From: Segatella copri
Lineage (GTDB): Bacteria > Bacteroidota > Bacteroidia > Bacteroidales > Bacteroidaceae
Length of the DNA stretch: 64,000 bases
Direction: 5' to 3'
Assembly (NCBI RefSeq): GCF_026015625.1
Contig: NZ_JAPDVG010000001.1
Coordinates: 3,681,132-3,745,131 of the forward strand
This document shows positions 34,185 through 43,675 of this stretch, piece after piece. The number at the start of each line of letters is the position of its first letter. The first letter of the stretch is position 1. Under the pieces are notes generated by a model. The model had not been told where the DNA came from and did not search any database. It saw only the letters and a program-made list of their open reading frames with translations. The position numbers were made by a program, and so were the translations under genes.

Positions 34185-37010
34185 TTAAAATGGGTTGCCC
34201 TTATAGAGCAGAGCTACGCGCTCAGGACGCACATACTCTTCGAATCCCTTGCGGATATCCTCGGTAGTGATGCTCTTCAGGCAGTTGCTGTAGTTGTCGA
34301 AATCTTCCAGACTCTCGCCGTTCTGCAAGAGGGTGGTGAGGATGTTCTTCCATTCTGCCGGTGCGTCATCAGAGAGCGACTTGCGCTTGGTAACGAGGAA
34401 CGACATCTTCAGTTTGTTGAGCTCTCCCTCGCTGATTCTGCTGGTCTGCAGCTCTTTGATGATTCCGTCCAGTGCCTGGATAGCCTTGTCGCGGTTCTCG
34501 TTCTTCAGCGCAATCTCCAGCCAGAAGTTGTATTTAGCCTGAGGCACTCCGGCATAGTAGAGGTCGGCGTATGGAGAATAAACAATGTTCATCTTCTCGC
34601 GCAGGATGCTCAGCAGGCGGTTCTGCATGACATCACGCATCAGTTTCAGCATGAGTGACTGGCGGAGTCCTGGCTTGTAGTTGCCCGAATAGATGTAGTT
34701 CAGCACGGTCTGCGTCTCCACGTCGTTTTCGAAAGCCTCTTTGTAAGGACTCTTCGGCATGTTGCTTGGCTTGTCCTCGAAACGGGTCATGTGGGCTGAT
34801 GCCTTGAGGCGCGCAAAGGTGTTGACGATGGTGCCCAGAACCTGCTCTTCATCGATGTTGCCGGTAACAATCAGCGTGGTTTGCTGAGGGTTAGCAAAGA
34901 GCGATGTATAATAGTTGGTCATGGAATCCAGATTGAGCCTGTTGAGGTCTTCCTTCTGGATTTTGACACCGCTGTTTGCCGGCATGTTGCACACCAGCGA
35001 ATCCACTCTTCTGGAGAGCCTGCGGTTGATGTCGCGCTTGAGCAGACGTTCGAGCAGGGTTTCCTTGCCGAATCTCTCGATTTCCGCATCGCGTACTTCC
35101 TTGAAATCTTCGTATGACTTGCCTGGAGCCGTAATCTTCTCGTAAACCAGGTTCATCAGTTCCTGTGCCTTGTCGGTTGGGGCTGAGGCGAGCACCTGGT
35201 GCCAGTAGTCGGCGATGCCTACGCTCATAGAGAGTCCCTCTGCCTGCATCACTTTGGTCAGCTGGTCGGTATTGATATGTGCCAGACCGCCCATGTCTAC
35301 ATAGCTTACGGCGTCTTTGAGCAGCGGATATTCCTGCTTGCTGAGGTCGCCTACGCCTCCACGTCCGTGCATGGCGATATAGATGGTGCTGTCCTTGTCG
35401 GTTGTAGGTCGCATCACCAGTCTCAGTCCGTTGGCGAGCTGATATTCCGATACTCCGATATCCTCGTATTTGCGCTTGCTTACTATAGATGCGTTGGCAT
35501 CTGGGTGGGTGGCAGACAGACAGGCTGGTATGTCAACGTGCTGCTTTTCCTCTACTTCCTTGCGCTGGTAGGTATAAGCCGGCATGCGGGTCTTCAGTCC
35601 CTGCTGCCAAAGTTGCTGCAACTCGCTTTCGGTGAAGGATTCAGTCTTCCCGGCGTTGTTCTGGTAGGCTACGAGGAGCGATTGCTTACCTTCGTTCAGA
35701 ATGGTCTTGAAGAGTTTCTGGAGCTGGCTGCTGCTGGTGTTGCTTACCAGAAGTTTTACCTTTTCCATATCCTCGTCCCATGCCACATAGCGGTCGCCTG
35801 AGATGATGTAATCTACGAAGTCATCACACCATTTACCCGACTGGAATCCAATGGTATCCGCCTTCATCCTGTTCACCTTTTCGGTTACATAGTCAGCGAG
35901 TTCCTCTTTTCCGAATCCTTTTTTCGTGATATCAGCGAAGGCACCGAGCACCTGGGTCATCTTCTCCTTGAGTTCCTGCTTACCCTTGCCTTCTACAGAG
36001 AAAGAGAAGTGGTTCTGGGTAGCGAGATACCAGGCATCGCTGATGTCGCATCTGATACCCCGTGCTGCCAGTCGCTTGCTGATAGCCGCGATAAGCAGTC
36101 GGTATTGCTCTTTCAGGGCGGTAGAAGCGATGGTGTTGCCTACCACACCCTCGTGAGGGATGATGAACTCCAGTTTGGAACTGGTGCCTACGGTATCTTT
36201 CACCTCGTGCAGGGTGATACTTTTCTTATAGGTAAGCGGATATTTGTCCAGCGGAGTAGGCTGGCCCTTGGCTATAGAACTGAAGGTATCCTGGATGCGC
36301 TTCTGCATGTCCTGGGCATCTACATTACCTACCACCACCAGACAGGCATTCTGAGGCAGATACCACTGGTGATAATAGTTGAGCAACTGGTTGCGCGAGA
36401 TGGTTTCGATATCCTGCTCTGTGCCCAGCGGCATGCGCTGGATGTATCTTCCGTCGCCAATCTTCAGGTTGTAGAAGTCATCGCCCGTGCTGTAGCCGCG
36501 CAGTTCTTCCTTGATGACGCCACGTTCCTGCTCTACGAGTTGAGGTTCGAAAGAAACCCCGTCGAGAATGTCGCGTACGGCAAGAAGGGTGCTGTCCATT
36601 ACCTGTGTTCCGAAGTCGGCAACCGGCAGTGAGAGCCAGTAGATGGTACGGTCGAAGCCGGTGAAGGCATTGATGTCGCGTCCGTATTTCATACCGAGCC
36701 GTTCGAAATAATCTACCCATGCATCCTGGGGAAAGTGCTTGGTACCCGAGAAAGACATGTGCTCCAGAAAGTGAGCGCCACCTTTCTGCTGGTCGTTCTC
36801 CTGCAGAGAACCTACCTTCATCACCAGTCGCATCTCTATGCCGTGGCGAGGCAGTGCATTGGGCATAATGATATAGTGGAGTCCGTTATCAAGGTAGCCT
36901 TCCACGGTTCCCCGTGGAAGGTTTATTTTAGAATCTTTGTTCGCTCCTGCCGGCAGACAGAAAGCTGCCAGCAGTGCTAATAGGAATAATTGTTTTGTTA
37001 TTTTATACAT
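34185..37010 (-). CDS. M16 zinc metallopeptidase, PqqL/FusC-like
   Basis: A 941-residue periplasmic protease with a signal peptide (LLALLAAFCLPAGA). The inverted zinc motif is HFLEH (His80, Glu83, His84), with a likely third ligand Glu162 in ERGVIKEE. The following text MSFSGTKHFPQ and YGRDINAFTGFDRTIY is characteristic of the PqqL branch. Four M16-type modules are present, the second half lacking the zinc site (~520-930). Length matches E. coli PqqL and Pectobacterium FusC, which degrade imported ferredoxin. Likely degrades a protein or peptide brought in by the neighbouring SusC. Confidence 0.93.
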   Translation of the reverse strand: MYKITKQLFLLALLAAFCLPAGANKDSKINLPRGTVEGYLDNGLHYIIMPNALPRHGIEMRLVMKVGSLQENDQQKGGAHFLEHMSFSGTKHFPQDAWVDYFERLGMKYGRDINAFTGFDRTIYWLSLPVADFGTQVMDSTLLAVRDILDGVSFEPQLVEQERGVIKEELRGYSTGDDFYNLKIGDGRYIQRMPLGTEQDIETISRNQLLNYYHQWYLPQNACLVVVGNVDAQDMQKRIQDTFSSIAKGQPTPLDKYPLTYKKSITLHEVKDTVGTSSKLEFIIPHEGVVGNTIASTALKEQYRLLIAAISKRLAARGIRCDISDAWYLATQNHFSFSVEGKGKQELKEKMTQVLGAFADITKKGFGKEELADYVTEKVNRMKADTIGFQSGKWCDDFVDYIISGDRYVAWDEDMEKVKLLVSNTSSSQLQKLFKTILNEGKQSLLVAYQNNAGKTESFTESELQQLWQQGLKTRMPAYTYQRKEVEEKQHVDIPACLSATHPDANASIVSKRKYEDIGVSEYQLANGLRLVMRPTTDKDSTIYIAMHGRGGVGDLSKQEYPLLKDAVSYVDMGGLAHINTDQLTKVMQAEGLSMSVGIADYWHQVLASAPTDKAQELMNLVYEKITAPGKSYEDFKEVRDAEIERFGKETLLERLLKRDINRRLSRRVDSLVCNMPANSGVKIQKEDLNRLNLDSMTNYYTSLFANPQQTTLIVTGNIDEEQVLGTIVNTFARLKASAHMTRFEDKPSNMPKSPYKEAFENDVETQTVLNYIYSGNYKPGLRQSLMLKLMRDVMQNRLLSILREKMNIVYSPYADLYYAGVPQAKYNFWLEIALKNENRDKAIQALDGIIKELQTSRISEGELNKLKMSFLVTKRKSLSDDAPAEWKNILTTLLQNGESLEDFDNYSNCLKSITTEDIRKGFEEYVRPERVALLYKGNPF

Positions 37011-37039
37011 AATGTCGGCATTAGATGGTGAAATGCTTG

Positions 37040-38266
37040 TTAATTACCAAATGTATAGGTTGCTTCAACCCGCTGGCATCCGTATGTATCATTAAGATAC
37101 CAAGGGAAGGCGAAGGTCATCTTGCCGCTGGTGAAGTCGATTTTGCCTGTTGGAGCAACGTAGATGTTTTTATAATCTGTCGCTTCTCCGTCTGCTACGA
37201 CATCGGTATTGTCGAAGAATGAATAAGGATTCAGCGAACCGCCACCATCAATGATCTCCTGTACAGGAACATTGGTCCTGGTATCTCCTTCGTCTACTTC
37301 AAACGACTTGTTTGCATCAGCCATAGCCTTGAGACGGTCCCATGCTGAGAAGGTATAGTCGAATGGAACGGTAGTAATCTCTTCCCCGTATAAATCTACC
37401 TTGCTGCCTGTAAACTTGAGGGTCATATCTGCCGGGTTTACCTCGATGCCATCCAGTGTCATGGTGAAGGTTTCCTTATTGTAATCGTAGTTGATGTTCT
37501 CCATAACAGCCTTACCGTATGGCATCTGTGTCCAGTTTTCTGCATCTTCTACGGTTCTCTTTCTCAGCATTTCATAGTTGAACGCAGCCATACCCATTGC
37601 ATTTGAAACCATCTTCAATACAGGTTTGTCGGCAGTAGCCTTCTCGCTCAGTGTGATGATGGTAACGCCGCTGAAAGAACGGGTATCTTTGTTGTCGTTG
37701 ATATCAATCTTGTCATCGTCATTGAAGGTAACCTTGGTATCTACCTTTACCTTACCGAGAATCTTGGTCAGGTCGATGTTGAGGTTCTGCTTGTAGCCCT
37801 CAATGAGCTTCTGCTGTTCTGCCGTGAGGACAGGAATGTCGGAGTCTGGCTTGATGGTCAGGGTTACGGCTTTCCCGTCTGTCTTCATGTTGGCATCAGA
37901 GAAAGTTGCCTTTACGGTCAGTACGCGATCTGATTTGAGCAGACTCTTCTTGTTCGACTTTACGGTGAAGGATGCAGTCTTGGCACCAGCCTTCAGCGCG
38001 ATGGTAGAAGGAGTGAGTGTAGCCACATTGTCATCATTTCCTTCGAGCGAAAGATTGATGGTAGCGTCTGCTGTCAGGGTATTACCGATGAGGATGTTGA
38101 ATTTTACTTCTTCATCATCATCCTCGTTGATGATATTGTTTCCGGCTGCAGAAATCGATACATAGTTGGTCATCTGCTTGCCATCATTGTCATCACTGCT
38201 GCTGCATGCGCTGAAACCTGTCAGCATCGCGAGCATACACATAAGTATGAATTTAAATTTCTTCAT
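37040..38266 (-). CDS. Surface lipoprotein (possibly DUF4929) of the SusCD operon
   Basis: A 408-residue lipoprotein with signal and lipobox (LTGFSACSSSDD). Residues ~35-140 look like a Calx-beta/BACON-type sandwich (VSISAAGNNIINEDDDEEVK; ATINLSLEGNDDNVATLTPS). The rest is unrecognised, beta-rich, and ends in an aromatic strand. It may belong to DUF4929, which I recall only weakly. Third gene of the operon, a position normally held by surface lipoproteins that capture ligand for a SusCD pair. Confidence 0.8.
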   Translation of the reverse strand: MKKFKFILMCMLAMLTGFSACSSSDDNDGKQMTNYVSISAAGNNIINEDDDEEVKFNILIGNTLTADATINLSLEGNDDNVATLTPSTIALKAGAKTASFTVKSNKKSLLKSDRVLTVKATFSDANMKTDGKAVTLTIKPDSDIPVLTAEQQKLIEGYKQNLNIDLTKILGKVKVDTKVTFNDDDKIDINDNKDTRSFSGVTIITLSEKATADKPVLKMVSNAMGMAAFNYEMLRKRTVEDAENWTQMPYGKAVMENINYDYNKETFTMTLDGIEVNPADMTLKFTGSKVDLYGEEITTVPFDYTFSAWDRLKAMADANKSFEVDEGDTRTNVPVQEIIDGGGSLNPYSFFDNTDVVADGEATDYKNIYVAPTGKIDFTSGKMTFAFPWYLNDTYGCQRVEATYTFGN

Positions 38267-38292
38267 TGTTCTCTTTATTTTAAATGTTAATA

Positions 38293-39684
38293 TTATCTGT
38301 TAATTGGCCACTTGTCGTTTTGGGTCACATTGTTGTTATATTTATATTCCGAAGCAGGGATAGGGAAGTTCCAGCGGTAATCGTCCTTGCTGATTTTCGC
38401 TGTGGCTGCTCCGCCCCATGCCGACACACGGTTCAAGTCTGCGTGGGTTCGCTTCAGGTCGAAGTAATTGCTGCCTTCGCCTACGAATTCCTTGTACTTC
38501 TCTGCCAGGATAGCCTGAACCAGCGCATCGCCCGTTGTGTTATCTGCGATAGGATCGGCTGAAACCAGCTGCAGGTAATGGTTGATGCGCTCGCGTGCCA
38601 TCTGTTCGTTGTTATCGCGTGCATAGGCTTCGGCAGCGATGAAGTAGGCTCCGGCGTAACGCATGCGGTTGATGTAGTTAGGCTGGGTGCCCTGCTTGTT
38701 CATCATGTTGTACTTGCCCATCAGGTTGCGGGTCTTACCGTTCTGGTCTTTCGGATAGAGCGTATATTTCGCGCGTACATCCTCATCCGTAAAGGTGAAT
38801 GCCGGATTGACGGCATAATAGTCGCCTTCAGAGCTGTCGTATTCGATGGCGACATAATAGCTGTTCTGGGTGTTGAAGGCAAAGATTCTGCCGCCATAGC
38901 TCTCGGTGCGCCAGAGTCGGGAGTAGCTTTCGCCGCCTATCTTGCTGTCGTCGCCCTGTTCTATCACATCGTCGGCATATTCGGCTGCTTTCTTGTAATC
39001 GCCCATATAGAGTGCTGTTTCGGCAAGCAGATAATCGGCTGCGGTCTGCGATAACCATCCGTTCTTTGAGGGCTGGTTTCTCACTTCTGATGCCTCTGTT
39101 ATCAGACTGTTGATCATGCCGATACAGGTTTTCTTGCTGCTGCGGCCATTGGTTTCGAAACCGAACATGTTCTTGATGATGATGCCGTCGGCCTCCGGAT
39201 TCTCATCGTATGGAGTGGCGTAGATGCGCAGCAGGTCGAAATAGCACATTGCCTTCAGCAGCTGCGCCTCTGCCTTGATAGCCTGCTTCTCCTGCAAATC
39301 GGCTGCGGTCTCGGTCGTAATCTTGTCGATACGCTCCAGGAGTACATCGCAGTTGGAGATACAGGTGTAATACGCCGGCCATACGGTTGACGAGAGGTTG
39401 CTGATGTTCTTGTCCTGCCAGTTGTAGAGGTTCTGGGTTTCAACATCCTTTCCCGAGAGGTTGGTAGGGCAGAAGTCGTTGCCCAGGAGCGAAAACTCAT
39501 ACTCCTGATGCGGATAGCTCAGATAGCAGGAGGTGAGCAGAGAGCGCCCCGTGTTGACATCGGTGATGGCATCGGGGTCTGAAAACTGGTCTGGTGGTGG
39601 CACATTGAGCGAGCAGGCTGCCAGAAGCAGGGTGCTGCCCGTGAAGAGTAGTGCCTTCTTGATGATATTCTTGATATTCTTCAT
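38293..39684 (-). CDS. SusD/RagB-family nutrient-binding lipoprotein
   Basis: A 463-residue surface lipoprotein that acts as the lid of the SusC transporter. It has a lipobox (LLAACSLNVPP), the SusD N-terminal domain (LEKQAIKAEAQLLKAMCYFDLLRIYATPY-like helices, ~130-165), and the C-terminal RagB/SusD segment with AGAYFIAAEAYARDNN and KEFVGEGSNYFDLKRTHADL. Length is at the short end of the family. The gap to the SusC gene is 12 bp. The ligand cannot be read; no glycoside hydrolase is in the operon, but a protease is. Confidence 0.95.
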   Translation of the reverse strand: MKNIKNIIKKALLFTGSTLLLAACSLNVPPPDQFSDPDAITDVNTGRSLLTSCYLSYPHQEYEFSLLGNDFCPTNLSGKDVETQNLYNWQDKNISNLSSTVWPAYYTCISNCDVLLERIDKITTETAADLQEKQAIKAEAQLLKAMCYFDLLRIYATPYDENPEADGIIIKNMFGFETNGRSSKKTCIGMINSLITEASEVRNQPSKNGWLSQTAADYLLAETALYMGDYKKAAEYADDVIEQGDDSKIGGESYSRLWRTESYGGRIFAFNTQNSYYVAIEYDSSEGDYYAVNPAFTFTDEDVRAKYTLYPKDQNGKTRNLMGKYNMMNKQGTQPNYINRMRYAGAYFIAAEAYARDNNEQMARERINHYLQLVSADPIADNTTGDALVQAILAEKYKEFVGEGSNYFDLKRTHADLNRVSAWGGAATAKISKDDYRWNFPIPASEYKYNNNVTQNDKWPINR

Positions 39685-39696
39685 CTTTTCTGTCTC

Positions 39697-42600
39697 CTAG
39701 AATGTAAGATTCAAATTGAATGTATAAATTGGCTGTGTGGTGCCGGCAAGGGTTCCGCTTTCCGGGTCGCTCTCTTTATACGAGGTCCACGTAAAGAAGT
39801 TGGATGCCTGGAAACCTACGGTGGCATACTGCATGAATGGCAGTATCTTGTGTAGGGTAGCGGCTGGCAGGCGGTAGCGCATGCTCACCATAGAGAGGCG
39901 CAGGTAGTCGCTCTTGCCCACGGTGCGTGAGTTTGGATAGAGTGCTATGTTGTCTTCTGCGGTGGATGAGGTGTAGAACGGTGTCCAGTAGGTCTTGTTC
40001 TCATCGCCTTGCTTGAACCACATCTTATCGGTCTGTCCGGCTACGGCATTCTTGTTCACATTGTCCTTGTCTCTCACATACGAGTAGTTGAAACGCTGGA
40101 TTCCGCCATGAACGTAGTAGAAGTCCATATCGAAGTCGAACGACTTGTATGAGAAACTCAGGTTGAAGGTACCTGAATAAGGTGGTGTGAGATGGCCTAA
40201 TGCCACTACATCGTCCTTGGTAAGTGCCTCGGTAGCCTGTTTCTCTGTGCCGTCTGGCAGCAGGAATACCGGATAACCGGTGAGCGGATTGATGCCCAGC
40301 GACGTAGGTCCGTAGAGCATATCGTATGATTTGCCTACCTCATAGTCTGGAACCAGTGCATCTTCGGTGGTGTAAATCTTGTCGGCATAATACAGGTCGA
40401 GCACCTTGTTGTCGTTGTAAGCAAGGTTGGCTCCGATGCTGAGTCGGCAATCGTAGGTATCGATGATCTTGGCACTCAGTCCCAGCTCTATACCTCTGTT
40501 CTCCAGCACACCGATGTTGCGCTTCAGGGTAGAATAGCCTACAGATGTAGGGATTGGCACATCGAGCAAAGCCTGTTCGGTACGGCGGTTGTAATAGTTT
40601 ACATCCAGCGTGATGCGGTTGAAAAGGTCCATGCTCATACCCAGGTCTACCGACTTGTTCTGCTCTGGTTTCAGGTCCTTATTATATAAGGAGATAAGTT
40701 CCAGTACGCGCTGGTCTTCGTAGGTATTGGTGGAGTAGGAGAAGGTTCCTGTTGTGGTAGAAGCCGAAACTCCGTTCAGATTGGCTGTGATACCATACGA
40801 GCCCTTGAAGTTGAGGCGTGAAATCACCTTGTTGTCCTTCAGGAAGGCATAGTTGGATGGTGTCCATCCCAGACCTACCGCCCATGCCTTGTTCCATCGC
40901 TTGTCTGATGGTAGAACCGAAGAGGCATCTACCTTGTAGGTAGCATAGAGGTCGTAGGTGCTCAGCAGACTGTAGCCCAGCACGCCACCGATACCCAACT
41001 GGCGGTTCTTGTCTCTAGGAGCGCTCATCTTCACTCGGCGTGAGCCGGTGAGCGACTGGTTGATGGCTGCTGCCGAGTTCAGGGTTCCTACGCCATAACC
41101 GGTAGTGCTCAGATTATCGATGTTGGTATCATAATAATCCATGTTGGCACTGAAGGTGAGGTCGTGAATCTCATTGAACGTACGGGTATAGGTAGCACGC
41201 ACGTTGGCAGAGATATTGGTGGTGGTATTCTTGGATTTCGAATAGATACCGCGTGCCACTTCTGGCACACCGCTATGGGTCTCAGAGTAGGCTGTAGAAG
41301 GTGTAAACTGGTGTGACTCATCCAGTACGAAGTCGATACCGGCTACAGCTGCAACATCCAGTCCTGGAAGCAGGTTCAGGGTGATGTTACCGTTCACGCC
41401 AAACTCCTTGTCGGTAGATTCGGCGCTGTACTGGTTCATCAGGTCCTTATAGGTCTGTCCCGGATACGACCAGAGTTTGCCTGTCTTCTGTTCATAAGGG
41501 TTCAGTTCGTAAATCAGCGAAGAAGGATCACTTGAGGTTCCGTTAGGCGTATTGGTCTTCGAATAAGAGCCCGTAACGCCCAGCATGGCATAACCAATCT
41601 TTCCCAGTTTCTGGTCTACATTCAGTCGGATGCCCATACGCTGCTTGTCATTTCCCTCGATACGGCCGCCCTGATAGGAATAGTTGGCTGAGAGGAAATA
41701 GGTGGTTCGCTCATTGCCGCCTCGCAGACTCAGGTTATGGCGCTGGTAAAAGCTGTTGCGCAGGAGTTCGTTGAACCAGTCGGTGTTGATATTTCTCAGA
41801 GAATCGAGCTTGTTCTGGCCATCGGCAATCATGCTTGCCAGATTCGGATTGTCGGCAAAGTACTTGCGGTAGTAATCCTCGCTGTATCTGTAGCCAGGAG
41901 TCTCCACGTTACCGATGAGTCTCTCCAGTTCCAGTTTCTCGGCAGAGCTCATCATCTTGAGGCCTCTTCGGCCTCGTGTAGTTACACCCATATTGGTGCT
42001 GTAGTTGATGAGTGGAGCACCCGAATGGCCACGCTGTGATGTGATTTCAATCACACCGTTAGCCGCCTTCACACCATACAGTGCACAGGCTGTAGCATCC
42101 TTGAGCACCTTCATGTCCTTGATGTCAGATGGGTTCAGGTTATAGAATGTCTCGGCAGAGATAATCTGACCATCCATCACATACAGCGGCTCGTTGGTTG
42201 CATTGCCCTGTCGGAGCGAAGAGTTTCCGCGCAGACGGATCTTCGGAGCAGAACCCAAATCGCCCGTATTGGTAACGACAAGGCCCGGCACGGCACCCTG
42301 CAGTGCCAGTGCCATGTCAATCATCGGCTTAGCTTCTACGCGCTTCATATCCACATTCTCTACCACACCCGATTTGGCACGCAGGTCGATAGCGTTGATG
42401 TTGCTGCGCGCCACTACCACCACCTCGCCAACCGAGGTAGCAGAAGGTTCGAGCATCGGACTGATAGTCGACTGACCTTTATAAACAACTCGCTTAGTTT
42501 TAAAGCCGAGCATCGAAAATTTTACGTTAGCACCTCGCTTGATAGGCTGGCTGAAGGAATAACGGCCTTCATCATCCGTAACGGTTACGATTTGTGTTCC

Positions 42601-42798
42601 CTCCACTTTTACGGTAACCCCCGGCAGCGGATTCTTATCCTGGTCGTAAACGTATCCAATTAAACTTTCGTTTTGTGGTAAGATAACCTCTCGGGCTATC
42701 TCGGGGTTGTTCACAGCAGCCATGAGATTAGCCGACACCGAGCATAAAGCAAGGGCAGCCAATCCGACAGTAACGCTATGATTTACTTTTCTCGTCAT
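39697..42798 (-). CDS. SusC/RagA-family TonB-linked outer-membrane transporter
   Basis: A protein of about 1033 residues that imports large solutes through a 22-strand barrel. From the N-terminus: signal peptide (VGLAALALCSVSANLMAA), a carboxypeptidase-like domain (IGYVYDQDKNPLPGVTVKVE), a plug (IRLRGNSSLRQGNATNEPLY; NPSDIKDMKVLKDATACALY), and a long barrel ending in an aromatic strand (IYTFNLNLTF). The ATG at 42798 gives a classic signal peptide; 42825 is also possible. A third in-frame ATG at 42870 lies inside the -7 box and was dropped. Heads a five-gene operon. Confidence 0.95.
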   Translation of the reverse strand: MTRKVNHSVTVGLAALALCSVSANLMAAVNNPEIAREVILPQNESLIGYVYDQDKNPLPGVTVKVEGTQIVTVTDDEGRYSFSQPIKRGANVKFSMLGFKTKRVVYKGQSTISPMLEPSATSVGEVVVVARSNINAIDLRAKSGVVENVDMKRVEAKPMIDMALALQGAVPGLVVTNTGDLGSAPKIRLRGNSSLRQGNATNEPLYVMDGQIISAETFYNLNPSDIKDMKVLKDATACALYGVKAANGVIEITSQRGHSGAPLINYSTNMGVTTRGRRGLKMMSSAEKLELERLIGNVETPGYRYSEDYYRKYFADNPNLASMIADGQNKLDSLRNINTDWFNELLRNSFYQRHNLSLRGGNERTTYFLSANYSYQGGRIEGNDKQRMGIRLNVDQKLGKIGYAMLGVTGSYSKTNTPNGTSSDPSSLIYELNPYEQKTGKLWSYPGQTYKDLMNQYSAESTDKEFGVNGNITLNLLPGLDVAAVAGIDFVLDESHQFTPSTAYSETHSGVPEVARGIYSKSKNTTTNISANVRATYTRTFNEIHDLTFSANMDYYDTNIDNLSTTGYGVGTLNSAAAINQSLTGSRRVKMSAPRDKNRQLGIGGVLGYSLLSTYDLYATYKVDASSVLPSDKRWNKAWAVGLGWTPSNYAFLKDNKVISRLNFKGSYGITANLNGVSASTTTGTFSYSTNTYEDQRVLELISLYNKDLKPEQNKSVDLGMSMDLFNRITLDVNYYNRRTEQALLDVPIPTSVGYSTLKRNIGVLENRGIELGLSAKIIDTYDCRLSIGANLAYNDNKVLDLYYADKIYTTEDALVPDYEVGKSYDMLYGPTSLGINPLTGYPVFLLPDGTEKQATEALTKDDVVALGHLTPPYSGTFNLSFSYKSFDFDMDFYYVHGGIQRFNYSYVRDKDNVNKNAVAGQTDKMWFKQGDENKTYWTPFYTSSTAEDNIALYPNSRTVGKSDYLRLSMVSMRYRLPAATLHKILPFMQYATVGFQASNFFTWTSYKESDPESGTLAGTTQPIYTFNLNLTF

Positions 42799-42867
42799 AA
42801 GAAAATTCTCTCTCTGTCTTTCCATGAAACTCAATTTAGTAATAATGCGGAATGTTTCTTTCTGCGG

Positions 42868-42875
42868 CAAAGATA
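42868..42875 (-). promoter_or_regulatory. -7 box of the SusC operon
   Basis: TATCTTTG on the minus strand, 69 bp before the ATG at 42798. It rules out the ATG at 42870. Confidence 0.7.
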
Positions 42876-43184
42876 CAATTTTTTTTTAAAATTAAACATT
42901 TTTTTTGTACCTTTTTGTCGAAAATAGTGTAAAATACCTAGTTCTTAGTAGAAAGGTGTAGTATTTTAGAGTTTCTATCTTTCTATATGTGTCTGTTTTG
43001 TGATTTTTTGCCGTCAGATTGCCTGTTTTTACCGTTAAGTAAGATTTTGGGATGATGTTTTAAAAAATGTTTAGTTATTATGGCTGTAGTAAAATAAATA
43101 TTTGATTGATAATCAATGAGCTAATCCACCTTGCTACCGCGTTTTGCGGTTTTATCTCTATTAAAAGTAAAAAAGAAAAAGGGT
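42876..43184. other. AT-rich upstream region of the SusC operon
   Basis: About 310 bp without an ORF. It contains a short palindrome ATTGATAATCAAT (43105-43117) whose core TGATAATCA is shared with the Fur-box consensus of other bacteria, and a small ACCGC/GCGGT hairpin near 43137-43151. The palindrome is far from the promoter, so any regulatory role is uncertain. Confidence 0.35.
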
Positions 43185-43225
43185 AAAAATAGCCCCCGAT
43201 GCGTGATGCACCGGGGGCTATTTTT
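43185..43225 (-). terminator. Terminator hairpin downstream of the smalltalk gene
   Basis: A perfect 14-bp stem AAAAATAGCCCCCG (43185-43198) with its complement (43212-43225). A/T runs on both sides allow action in both directions. Confidence 0.75.
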
Positions 43226-43236
43226 CAAGACTTGAG

Positions 43237-43329
43237 GGGACCAGCGATGGAATCGCTGGGGACGGGGGCGCGAGGGGGTTAAGGCTTTTTTTACCTTTTT
43301 ACTTTTTTACCTTTTTACTTTTAAAGGCT
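43237..43329 (+). repeat. Intergenic palindrome/octamer element, copy B
   Basis: CCAGCGATGGAATCGCTGG (43241-43259), then a G-rich stretch and five or so CTTTTTAC-type octamers that run into the stop codon of the smalltalk gene on the other strand. Nearly the reverse complement of copy A at 33109-33216. Confidence 0.8.
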
Positions 43330-43416
43330 ACAGCTGGTAACTCCGAGCGTAGTAGCGATGGCTGTGAGGAAGGAGATTGCAATCTGCAAAATCGTTTTCC
43401 AGGTATTTACTTTCAT
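43321..43416 (-). CDS. Smalltalk-family microprotein (31 aa)
   Basis: A 31-residue protein, MKVNTWKTILQIAIS followed by FLTAIATTLGVTSCSL: a short charged start, one hydrophobic helix and a C-terminal Thr-Ser-Cys. This matches the tiny smalltalk proteins of Bacteroidales, usually found beside HU-like DNA-binding and amidase genes in small mobile-looking clusters. Here those partners are gone; only the inverted repeat and an antirepressor remnant remain. The leader is a heptamer array (AACATTT units on the coding strand). Function unknown. Confidence 0.8.
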   Translation of the reverse strand: MKVNTWKTILQIAISFLTAIATTLGVTSCSL

Positions 43417-43420
43417 ATTT

Positions 43421-43453
43421 TTAAATGTTAAATGTTAAGTGTTAAATGTTAAC
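43421..43453. repeat. Heptamer array upstream of the smalltalk gene
   Basis: Four to five units of the AAATGTT type immediately before the smalltalk start (minus strand). Confidence 0.75.
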
Positions 43454-43675
43454 TTGGTTGGGCGCGCTTTGTCGAGTGCAGCCTTTCTTCGAACGACGAT
43501 GCAAAGATACGCCAATTTCCCGATACCACCAAATTTCAGCGTGTGATAAGGCGCGATTTTCAGCACGCTTTCAATCGAAACCTGTTAAAAATCCTAACTC
43601 GCCGTTTTGCGCCCCGCAACTCATACTTTTTCAGAAGAGAAAACATAGAGTTAAAGAGAAGAAAACACAGCACCT
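43454..43675. other. Noncoding remnant between smalltalk and the inverted repeat
   Basis: No credible gene. Smalltalk genes usually have an HU-like gene here, but no HU-like residues were found in any frame. A CAAAGATA stretch (43501-43508) is a -7 box on the minus strand (TATCTTTG) and may drive smalltalk. Confidence 0.45.
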
